NCBI GenBank assembly: GCA_963783335.1 | Contig: CAWAND010000006.1 | Location: forward strand, 124,001 to 188,000 | Length of the DNA stretch: 64,000 nucleotides | Reading direction: 5' to 3' | Source: CAWAND01 sp963783335 | GTDB lineage: Bacteria; Chloroflexota; Anaerolineae; Anaerolineales; E44-bin32 | In this document: piece by piece, positions 18,993-26,567 of the stretch | Numbering within the stretch: position 1 is the first letter of the stretch | How the letters are laid out: every line of letters starts with the position of its first letter | Position numbers and translations under genes: made by a program | Notes under the pieces: generated by a model | Database searches by the model: none | The model's input: the letters and a program-made list of their open reading frames with translations, nothing else | What the model was told of the DNA's origin: nothing

Positions 18993-19199
18993 ATGTGGGT
19001 TTTGCTTAGGGGGAACCTCTGCAAGAATGCCCCTGCTATTCAGCCTCTAGGCCCTTTTGACCGCGATTTCCAGCGGTTCGAGGGCTATTGGGAGGGACAT
19101 CCAACGTTGCCTCTCCGCTATCTCTTCACCCGGGGGCAAGAACGACGAGAACATGTTAGACAGCAAATGACTAGCTACTCAGTGGAGAACGCCTGGTGA
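18993..19199 (+). CDS. Hypothetical small protein upstream of the SIR2-like gene
   Basis: A 68-residue frame beginning with ATG. Its TGA overlaps the GTG start proposed for the SIR2-like gene (GTGA), which would couple them. The product is rich in Arg, Leu and Pro and has no recognisable domain. The preceding 190 bases (18802-18992) hold the tRNA terminator and otherwise nothing I recognise. It may be a chance frame. Confidence 0.3.
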   Translation: MWVLLRGNLCKNAPAIQPLGPFDRDFQRFEGYWEGHPTLPLRYLFTRGQERREHVRQQMTSYSVENAW

Positions 19200-20092
19200 T
19201 CACTCAACCGACAGTTCTTGTCCTCGGTGCGGGAGCAAGCGCCGACTATGGGTATCCCACGGGACAGGAGCTAAAGAACCAAGTTATTGAGCTCCTCGAC
19301 TCTCTACCTTCGGACCACATTCGAACGCTCATTCAACTGGGACATCGAACGTCTGAGCAATAAGCATTCCGAGATGCGCTTGCCTACTCGGGCCGGCCCT
19401 CTGTCGACGCCTTTCTCGAACACAGGCAAGAGTTCACCGAACTCGGAAAGCTATGTACGGCAATGATCCTTATCCAACGCGAGAGCATCCCAACGCTATT
19501 CTCCTCCGGGTCAGACTGGTACCAATACCTGTTTCAGCGAATGAACTCTTCTTTCGCGGACTTCGAACACAACAAGATTGCGTTTGTCATGTTCAACTAT
19601 GACCGCAGCCTAGAACAATACCTCTCTTTGACCCTCCAGAATTCTTACGGAAAGACAGAGGACGAGGTGTCAACCGTGTTGGCAAACATCAAGATCCAGC
19701 ATGTCCATGGTTCAATCGGAAAGGTGCCCGGTCAAGAGTCCACTGCACGTGAGTACCGCCCGACATTCTCTCCTGAGGAGATACGCGATGCCGCCGAGGG
19801 AATCCGCATCATTTCGGAGCCTATGCAGGAGAAGGAGTCATTTGCCCCTGTTGCCGATTTGATGCCAACTGGCAGTCGCACAATCTTCCTCGGGTCCGGC
19901 TTCCTTCAGGCGAACTTCCAAAGGCTCAACCTAGACTTGGCCTCTGGGCAGAACTCCTTCATCGCATCGGCCCACGATTTCACCGAATTGGAACGAAAAG
20001 AGATAGAGCAATGGTTTAAGCCTAGTCAAATCGTGCTCGCCCGACGGGGATGGAAGACACTCCAGTGCCTAAGAGAGATGATTTCACTATGA
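19196..20092 (+). pseudogene. SIR2-like (NAD-binding) protein with an in-frame TAA
   Basis: The frame starts with GTG at 19196 and encodes a SIR2-type Rossmann N-terminus, VLVLGAGASADYGYPTGQEL. An in-frame TAA at 19361-19363 (after HRTSEQ) breaks it, and the same frame goes on without any shift: AFRDALAYSGRPSVDAFLEH, then FVMFNYDRSLEQYL and IQHVHGSIG, which carry the N-x-D and H residues typical of SIR2-like NADases. The full length would be about 298 residues. Internal restart at the ATG at 19463 would lose the nucleotide-binding loop. SIR2-like proteins of this kind often serve in phage defence by NAD depletion; that role is inferred from family and island context. Confidence 0.72.
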
Positions 20093-20247
20093 CCCACAGT
20101 GAACGAGCCGGGGAGGCCGGTTAGATGCCCGTCACTCCAGCCTTTTGGGCTCACCTCCTTGAATCTCACTTCCTTATCCGCACTGTTGGATCCGGCACTG
20201 CACTAGGGGAAAAAGGGCGACTTACTTCTTAATGAGGGGCAAGAGAG

Positions 20248-21168
20248 ATGCCCATCGAGCCATTGGAAACCGTGATTTACCGTGAGCTCCAGATCGCCAG
20301 GGCGGGCAAGTTCCTGGATGTCGTAACCCCTCTGTTTCAGGAGCTTGTCAACTACGGATCAAACGCGCTAATAAGGTGTGCATCTTCCTCCAACCGTGGC
20401 GAGAATGAGGATCTCGCAGTTCTCAACCTCTACCGCCAAATACTCGGGCTAACGGACGCTTTTGAGGTGCTAGTAGCGGCGAGTTGTGCGGAACCAACAA
20501 TACCAATACTGCGAAGCATGTTTGAGACCCTGCTGGGCATCGAATACATTCTCGAATCAAAGACGACTTATGTACAGCGGTCCCTATCCTGACTGGCGGC
20601 CTATGTCCATCGCCGGATAGCGACCTACAACTCAATGCTCCGAGATTCTCCAAGAGGAAAGCAATTTCAGGCGTCGGTAGAAAAGGACAAGTGGATTGGC
20701 GATCTACCTCTTCCGCCACAGGACAGAGTCCACGAAGCAATCGAAAGGATGAAGAAGCTCCTAGCAAGAGACCAGTTTGCGGAGGTCGAGATCGAGTATT
20801 CTAGGTTTTCAAGCTCCCCTCACTGGTATCAATTTTTCGACGGCCCGCCCACTATTCAGCAGCTGGCATATCGAGTACACCGCCATTCCCTCTATGACTT
20901 GCTGTATCGATATTGGTCCTCGGTTTCTCACGCGCAGGACTTCTCCAAATTCCTCGCAGTCAACTCAACGGGGGAAGCAGGCATACGTGGACTTCGAGAC
21001 GCGGGACCGCTACAGGATGTCTCACGCTTTGCAGCGACATTCATGGTCGAGTCTACACGGAGAATGCTCCTAGAATTTCGCCCTGGGGAAGACTTTTCCA
21101 AGTACTACAACTCGGAAGTGGGCGAAAAATTCCGGCAAGTCATGTCCGGAGAGGACTTCTTCGTCTAG
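20248..21168 (+). pseudogene. DUF5677-like helical protein with an in-frame TGA
   Basis: An all-helical protein resembling the DUF5677 family. The N-terminal half has ILRSMFETLLGIEYILES, the family's RS-x-x-E pattern; the C-terminal half has LLYRYWSSVSHAQDFSKFL, matching the family's Y..S...H region. A TGA at 20590-20592 (after QRSLS) interrupts it, and the same frame continues LAAYVHRRIATYNSMLRD to a TAG at 21168. A single TGG-to-TGA change would explain this. Total length about 306 residues. Function unknown. It lies downstream of the SIR2-like gene in the island with a 155-base gap that holds nothing recognisable. Confidence 0.65.
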
Positions 21169-21608
21169 CTCATTGAGGCCCAAAGTCTCACTGTATTGAA
21201 CCGAGAATGCTGATCCAACAAGTACCACACCATCTCTCTAAGCTGATATCCCTCAACCAGGCCCTTTTCAATGCGCCTCCTCGCCTCCGCGCCCGATGCC
21301 TCCGCTTCCTCTCATGCCAGCCACCCCAATCCAGGTGGCTCGTTTTCATATGAGCGTCCCCTCTGAGGGCTGACCGCCCCTTCGTTGGCCGGTGATGTCG
21401 TGGTAGAGTTCTTGAAATCTGAGAGGCGTTCCGGGCGAAGATGCTGGCTGTTCTGCAGACATGTTGATTCCATTCTTATCCGCAGCCGCGTGGGCGCTCG
21501 ATTCAGCTCCCCAAGCCAGCTTTCACAGGTTCGACTCCCATAACCCGCTCATGGAGATCGCCAACCGGCGCATGGACAAGGCATATTCATGAAAGCTCCA
21601 GATACGAA
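21169..21608. other. Non-coding right end of the island
   Basis: No convincing gene. On the minus strand a 40-codon stretch (RRRIEKGLVEGYQLREMV...) from about 21310 to 21175 looks protein-like but has no start, so it may be a gene remnant. The degenerate tRNA 3' end lies at 21505-21550, after which the base composition returns to that of the chromosome. Confidence 0.5.
21505..21550 (+). repeat. Degenerate tRNA-Gly 3'-end copy (right attachment-site candidate)
   Basis: 46 bases in direct orientation match 18756-18801 of the tRNA-Gly region at 38 positions, including GGTTCGA, TCCCAT and the end ACCCGCTC. The T-stem and anticodon stem no longer pair, so it is not a functional tRNA. The position fits the displaced tRNA end left after integration. 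Confidence 0.6.
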
Positions 21609-23642
21609 ATGTCCAGCCGGACCCGCATCGCGGGCCTCAGCCTCCCGCAGCCTCCGCCCCTTTCAGATACAAATGGGCAGGACCCCCTTCCAGCGCCATC
21701 GGGGGCAGCGCCCCACCCCAGCCCATCAGCCATGACGGCGCCCATAGTCGATTCGGCCACCGATCGAAGGTCGCGCGAGGGGTTATCTCGTTGGCTGGCC
21801 CGCGCGGCGGCCCTGCTTGGCGGGGCTGCCTACGCCCTGTTGGGCTACGGGCAAATGCACGGCCAGGTTTCCGTGCTGGACGAGGGTCTTTATCTCTATA
21901 AGGGCCTGTTGTATGCGCAGGGCACGTACTGGCCGTTCCAGGACTTCGGCCCCTTGACCAACCACATGCCGCTCTCGTTCCTCATCCCCGGCTGGGTCCA
22001 GCTCCTCTTCCGCCCCGGGCTGGCCACCGGGCGAACCTATGCCTGGGTTGTGGCCCTGCTGATGCTCCTCGGGCTGTGGCTGGCCACTCGCCGGTTGGCG
22101 GGACCCTGGTGGGCCGCCGGAGTTGTGTGGCTGGTGGTGTTGAACACCGGCTGGATCAAGATTTACAGCCAGGCCATCTCGCAGGGCCTGATCGCCTGCA
22201 TGCTCGTTTGGACCATCGCCATCGGGGTTGGCGAAGGGCGCCGGCCCTGGCAAGCGGCTGTGGCGGCCGCCCTGGCCGGCATCATGGGCCTGACCCGCAT
22301 CAATCTGATGCCGGTTGTCCTGCTGTATGTCGTCTACGCCTACTGGGCCCACGGCCGCAGCATGGGGCACACCGCACTTGTGAGCGGCGGCGTCGTTCTT
22401 CTTTCCGGCCATCTCATCTTTTGGCCCGGCATCCTCAAACTTTGGGCCGCCTGGCTGCCGGCGGCGGTGACCCCCTTCTTGAACCCCTTTCGAGACCACG
22501 CCGGGGGCGCCTCGGCGTGGCAGGTTCTGCTTGCGGCCGGTTCCAAGTGGGGCATTCTCAAGGACAGCCTCCGCCTGCACTTCGCCTCGGTCGCCGGCGT
22601 GGTTTGGGCATGGCTCCTCGTGCCTTCCAACCTCCGGGAGGAAAAACGGGGTCGCCTCCTGACGATGGCCTTCTTGACCGGCCTGTTCCTCCTCCTATTC
22701 GTCCTCCATGCGGCCGCCACGCTTGGCGGGACCTACTGCCCCTATTGTCTCAAGAACTACCTGGCCTTCTTCTCTCCGATTGGGCTGATCGCGCTGGCCA
22801 TCGCAGGCGCTCACTGGCTGCCGCGGGCTGGCATATCACGACAGGCGGGCAGCTTGTTCGCGCTCCTCCTCCTGCCTTGGGTCCTTGGATTCTCACTCGG
22901 CACGCCATTCTCGCAGCATGTATTGGCTAGTGATCTTCCACGCCTCTCACGAGGCGCCATCCTGCCGGGGACGGCCGCCTTGGGATCGATGGTCACCCAG
23001 AAGTTCGGTCTGATTGAAACCACCTTGCTAAATCGGCTGAATCTGCTGCAGACGGTCGGCCTGGCCCTATTCGTGATCCTGAGCATCGCCCTGGTCGCCA
23101 GGGAGGCGCGGGCGGGCCGACGCGGGAGTCTGGCCGCTTCGGCCATGAAGCTGCTTTGGATCGCCACCGCAGGCGCAGTGGCCGCCGCCACCTTCTCCTT
23201 GGGCGCCAACTACCACACCTACGATTGCGGTCTGGATGTCATCGCAAGCCAGACTGAGGCCGGAGCCGATCTGGCCGCCAAGATTCCCGCCGGCTCGAGC
23301 GTGTACTGGGGCAGCGGCGGCCGGTCGCCGATTGCCTTCCTCTTCCTTGACCATGTCTCGATCTATCCAGCCCAGCTCAACGGCGTCTACTCCTACCGCT
23401 ACGGGGGCGACCCAGCTGAACTGCCCCGACTTGGCTATTGGAACCCCAGCCTGGCCTCCTCCTGGCTAGCGGAGGCGGACTATGTGCTGGTGGAAGCCCA
23501 GGATTTCGAGGGTTGGCTGGCGACCAGCCTGAATTCAAACGACTTCGATCAGATCACACGGACTCCGCCGACCAACCCGTGTCAACCCAATTCAAGCCTG
23601 ATGATCTTTCGCAGAATTCGGGCCGCCCCACAAGGACCGTAG
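21609..23642 (+). CDS. GT-C-type membrane glycosyltransferase-like protein
   Basis: 677 residues with a hydrophilic, Pro-rich N-terminal 60 residues followed by about eleven hydrophobic segments and a soluble C-terminal 150 residues. The first extracytoplasmic loop has VLDEGLYLYKG, the acidic D-E motif of GT-C enzymes (GT39/GT83-like) that use polyprenyl-phosphate sugars. A later start at the ATG at 21735 would remove the Pro-rich segment and is equally plausible; neither has a strong ribosome binding site. It is not linked to other envelope genes here, so the sugar and acceptor are unknown. The upstream gene-free stretch belongs to the island end. Confidence 0.7.
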   Translation: MSSRTRIAGLSLPQPPPLSDTNGQDPLPAPSGAAPHPSPSAMTAPIVDSATDRRSREGLSRWLARAAALLGGAAYALLGYGQMHGQVSVLDEGLYLYKGLLYAQGTYWPFQDFGPLTNHMPLSFLIPGWVQLLFRPGLATGRTYAWVVALLMLLGLWLATRRLAGPWWAAGVVWLVVLNTGWIKIYSQAISQGLIACMLVWTIAIGVGEGRRPWQAAVAAALAGIMGLTRINLMPVVLLYVVYAYWAHGRSMGHTALVSGGVVLLSGHLIFWPGILKLWAAWLPAAVTPFLNPFRDHAGGASAWQVLLAAGSKWGILKDSLRLHFASVAGVVWAWLLVPSNLREEKRGRLLTMAFLTGLFLLLFVLHAAATLGGTYCPYCLKNYLAFFSPIGLIALAIAGAHWLPRAGISRQAGSLFALLLLPWVLGFSLGTPFSQHVLASDLPRLSRGAILPGTAALGSMVTQKFGLIETTLLNRLNLLQTVGLALFVILSIALVAREARAGRRGSLAASAMKLLWIATAGAVAAATFSLGANYHTYDCGLDVIASQTEAGADLAAKIPAGSSVYWGSGGRSPIAFLFLDHVSIYPAQLNGVYSYRYGGDPAELPRLGYWNPSLASSWLAEADYVLVEAQDFEGWLATSLNSNDFDQITRTPPTNPCQPNSSLMIFRRIRAAPQGP

Positions 23643-23732
23643 GCCGCATTCTGGTCGCCGGGCGCAGCCCCGTTGCAACCCGCGCTTCAAACTGCAAAGT
23701 AACTGTAAGCCAGCACGCAAGACAAATTCGCA

Positions 23733-23738
23733 TATAAT
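23733..23738 (+). promoter_or_regulatory. -10 box in front of the signalling operon
   Basis: A consensus TATAAT 49 bases before the first receiver gene at 23787. No good -35 hexamer stands at 16-18 bases, so activation or an alternative element may be needed. It is the only recognisable promoter before the run of eight genes ending at 36750. Confidence 0.4.
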
Positions 23739-23786
23739 AGGAACTCCAGTTTGGGGAATTCTTTAACGTTTAAGCCGGGAGAGGGG

Positions 23787-24173
23787 ATGGAGCAGGTATC
23801 CGCGACGGTTCTCTACATCGAGGACAACCTGGAGAACAGGGTCCTTGTCCGCCGGATTCTCATGGCCGAGGGGTATGAGATCCTTGAGGCGGAGAGCGCC
23901 TCGGCCGGCCTTGAGTTAGCCCAGATCCACAAACCCCAACTCGTTCTCGTCGACATCAATATGCCGCATTTGGACGGCTTGAGCCTGACTTCAATCATGA
24001 AAGCGGATCCTGCGCTGCAGTCCATACCGGTTGTGGCGCTTACGGCCAACGTCATGAAGGGGGACAGAGAACGTACGTTGGCGGCCGGTTGTGATGGGTA
24101 TATTCAGAAGCCGATTGACGTCGACTTCTTTCCCAGGCAAATTGCACGTTTCATGCAACAGACAGAGCCGTAA
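23787..24173 (+). CDS. Single-domain response regulator (receiver only)
   Basis: 128 residues forming one CheY-like receiver domain and nothing else. The acidic pair is in LYIEDN (E12, D13). The phosphoacceptor is D56 in LVDINMP, with the switch T86 in VVALTA and K108 in YIQKPI. The start at 23787 has GGGAGAGGGG just upstream; an earlier in-frame ATG at 23751 has none. It leads the signalling operon and probably shuttles phosphate or binds a partner rather than DNA. Confidence 0.9.
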   Translation: MEQVSATVLYIEDNLENRVLVRRILMAEGYEILEAESASAGLELAQIHKPQLVLVDINMPHLDGLSLTSIMKADPALQSIPVVALTANVMKGDRERTLAAGCDGYIQKPIDVDFFPRQIARFMQQTEP

Positions 24174-24200
24174 CGCAAGTTCGCACAAGGAGTCCTGGCT

Positions 24201-24605
24201 GTGCCTGCGGAAATCAAGGACGCCACCGTCCTCATCGTCGAAGACAATGTCTCCAACTTCGTTCTGATGGCACGCATGCTGGGATACATCGGCGTGCACT
24301 GTGAATGGAAGACTTCTGGATATGAAGTCGTCGAGTATGCCGATACCCTTCCCAAGGTCGACTTGATCTTGATGGACATCCGGCTCCCCTACGAAGATGG
24401 ATACCAGGCGTTGCGCAAGATACGCGGGTCGGACAAGTTGATGCGCGTTCCGGTCGTGGCGGTGACAGCCTACGCCAGTGAAGAGCAGATGGAGCGGGCC
24501 AGAGCCGCTGGTTTCGACGGCTTTCTGGGCAAACCCCTCGATCCGGATCGGTTCCCGGAACAGGTACGTAGCCTTCTCAGCGGTGACCAGGTTTGGGAGT
24601 TGTAG
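24201..24605 (+). CDS. Single-domain response regulator (receiver only)
   Basis: 134 residues, GTG start with AAGGAG upstream. Receiver hallmarks are IVEDN (E14, D15), D59 in LMDIRLP, T89 in VAVTAY and K111 in LGKPLD. It resembles DivK-type lone receivers. It lies 27 bases after the first receiver and three bases before the first sensor. Two consecutive lone receivers with different specificity loops suggest two outputs, or a phosphorelay with the histidine kinase further down. Confidence 0.9.
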   Translation: MPAEIKDATVLIVEDNVSNFVLMARMLGYIGVHCEWKTSGYEVVEYADTLPKVDLILMDIRLPYEDGYQALRKIRGSDKLMRVPVVAVTAYASEEQMERARAAGFDGFLGKPLDPDRFPEQVRSLLSGDQVWEL

Positions 24606-24608
24606 ACC

Positions 24609-26516
24609 ATGTTTCAGTCGACAGCCCGTGACTCAAGTCCTCCCCTAAGAACACGCAGAAGCCTGGGCCGAAGATTGGCCCTTGTGCTTCTACCGCTGAT
24701 GCTCATCCCCCTGGCAGCCATGGGGACCACGGTCTATTTCAGAACGCGCGCAATCTTGCGCGATCAGGCAGCCAGCCAACTATCCTCCGCCACCCAGAGC
24801 CAAATCAGCAGCCTTGAAGACTGGTCGCGAGTCCGCCAGCAAAGGCTGCAGCTCGGAGCCCAGCGAAGCTCGCTCCGGGATGAAGCTGCCAGCCTGATGT
24901 ACGATCCACCGTCTGGACAGTCACTGGAAGACCTGAAGACCGCCACACGAGCTGACCTTAACGATCTGAAAACGAATGAAGGTCAGACGCTTTTCAGCGA
25001 TCTGCTGATCGCCCGGCCGGACGGGACGATCCTGACCTCAACCAATACCAGCTGGGAGGGCCAGAAACTGAGCGCCCTGGCGGAAGGCATGCTCACCGCC
25101 GATCAACCTGGGACTCATCCCCTATACGACGATCCGGCTCTGGCCCCAGGAAAGCTGATCCTGGTTTCTCTTTCTCCTCTCCGAAGCGGGCAGATGACCG
25201 AGGTCGATGCGGCCCTGGTGGGAGTCAATTCGGATACACGCGTCGGTACGCTGATGCAGCAGCTGCAGGTCTTCTGGCAGCAACGTGGTGTTTACCGGCA
25301 AGAGATCGGCAGCACCTACCTGGCTATTCCGCCGGACACGGTTTTCCATCTGACCCTGTACGCCCTGGCGCCGGAAGCCATCCCCGACGTCCAGATGCCG
25401 ATCTTCGACACGTCTCAAACCGAGGTTCCAGCCACGGTTGAATACGCCAACTTCCAAGGCACCCCCTCCTTAGCCGCCTACCAGTGGGTCCCAGGCTGGA
25501 ATATGGCCGTGGTGACCGAGGTGCCCCAAGACACGGTCTTCGCCGACCTCAACAGCCTGCTCCCATTTACCGTAACCACCGTGGTCTTGGCCGCTGTCCT
25601 TTCGCTGATCGTGATCGTGGTCGCCACCAGCCGCATGCTGCGGCCCTTGGGGCGCCTGGCTGAATTCGCCCAGCGGATTTCGAAGGGTGACTGGAGCTAC
25701 CGGGTACCGGAGGACCGCAGCGACGAAATCGGCTTGGTGTCCGCTTCCCTCAACCGAATGGCCGAAGAACTCAGCCAGGTGTACACGACGCTTGAAATGC
25801 GCGTCAATTCGCGCACCCAGCAGATTCAAACCGCCGCCCAGGTGGCGCGGGCCGTGACGTCCATCCCCACCCTGGACGATTTGCTGCGTCAGGCGGTCAA
25901 CCTGATCCGCGAGCGTTTCGATTACTACTATGTGTCGATATTCCTGCTCGATCAGGACGGGAAGAACGCCGCTTTGCGCGAGGCCACCGGCGAAGTCGGA
26001 CAGGCGCTTATCGCCCGCCACCACAGCCTCCCGGTAGGTTCACAATCCATCATTGGTTGGGTCACCGCCAACAACCAACCACGGATCGCCTCCGAGGTTG
26101 GCGATGACCCCGTTCACTTCCGCAATGAACTTCTGCCAGAAACACGCTCCGAGCTGGCGGTCCCGCTGCAGGTTGGAGGCACGGTTCTGGGAGCACTTGA
26201 TGTCCAGAGCACCTCCCCAGACACGTTCAAAACTGAGGACCTGGAAATCCTGCAGACGCTCGCCGACCAGCTCAGCGCAGCTATTCAGAACGCTCGCCTG
26301 GCACAGGTCTCGATGGAAGCCGCCGAAAGGTCCCGCCTGATCAGCGAAGTCACCGGTCAGCTCAGTGGTTTGTTGGACGTGGACCAGGTGCTTTCAACCG
26401 CCGCGCAATCCCTCCATCGTGCTCTTGGAGAGCCCGAAATCATGATTCAATTGACCGGTTCCGAAGGGCCCGATGGCCAGGAACCCTATTTTGGCCCTCC
26501 CGGAAACGGACGCTAG
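24609..26516 (+). CDS. Membrane sensor: extracytoplasmic domain, HAMP, GAF; no kinase domain
   Basis: 635 residues. A first membrane helix lies at about 22-43, an extracytoplasmic sensor region (Cache-like by position and length) at about 44-315, a second helix at about 317-342, HAMP at about 343-395 (PLGRLAEFAQRISKGDW) and a GAF domain at about 410-565 with YYYVSIFLLD and ETRSELAVPL. After the GAF a further 65 residues start like a second GAF (RLISEVTGQLSGLLDVDQVL) but stop after its first helices. There is no histidine-kinase, cyclase or methyl-acceptor module, so the signal must pass to another protein. It precedes two sensors of the same style. Confidence 0.85.
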   Translation: MFQSTARDSSPPLRTRRSLGRRLALVLLPLMLIPLAAMGTTVYFRTRAILRDQAASQLSSATQSQISSLEDWSRVRQQRLQLGAQRSSLRDEAASLMYDPPSGQSLEDLKTATRADLNDLKTNEGQTLFSDLLIARPDGTILTSTNTSWEGQKLSALAEGMLTADQPGTHPLYDDPALAPGKLILVSLSPLRSGQMTEVDAALVGVNSDTRVGTLMQQLQVFWQQRGVYRQEIGSTYLAIPPDTVFHLTLYALAPEAIPDVQMPIFDTSQTEVPATVEYANFQGTPSLAAYQWVPGWNMAVVTEVPQDTVFADLNSLLPFTVTTVVLAAVLSLIVIVVATSRMLRPLGRLAEFAQRISKGDWSYRVPEDRSDEIGLVSASLNRMAEELSQVYTTLEMRVNSRTQQIQTAAQVARAVTSIPTLDDLLRQAVNLIRERFDYYYVSIFLLDQDGKNAALREATGEVGQALIARHHSLPVGSQSIIGWVTANNQPRIASEVGDDPVHFRNELLPETRSELAVPLQVGGTVLGALDVQSTSPDTFKTEDLEILQTLADQLSAAIQNARLAQVSMEAAERSRLISEVTGQLSGLLDVDQVLSTAAQSLHRALGEPEIMIQLTGSEGPDGQEPYFGPPGNGR

Positions 26517-26567
26517 CACAATGAGCATGCCAACACGCCCGATGGACCCCTCGGAAGGGGCGGCCAG

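Larger units (their letters stand above)
18801..21550. mobile_element. Small tRNA-Gly-associated genomic island (no integrase seen)
   Basis: The interval is bounded on the left by the 3' end of an intact tRNA-Gly and on the right by a direct, 46-base degenerate copy of that 3' end (38 of 46 identical to 18756-18801). Intact tRNA on one side and a 3' fragment on the other is what site-specific integration into a tRNA gene leaves. The two main genes inside (SIR2-like and DUF5677-like) are accessory in type, visibly lower in GC than their neighbours, and each has one in-frame stop. No recombinase is present in any frame, so it is an immobile remnant or a satellite that relied on another integrase. 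Confidence 0.55.

Noticed and set aside
20590..20592. TGA in the DUF5677-like gene read as selenocysteine
   Set aside because: The organism probably makes Sec proteins, but DUF5677 is not a redox family, no cysteine is expected there, and no convincing SECIS hairpin follows. A mutated tryptophan codon is simpler.
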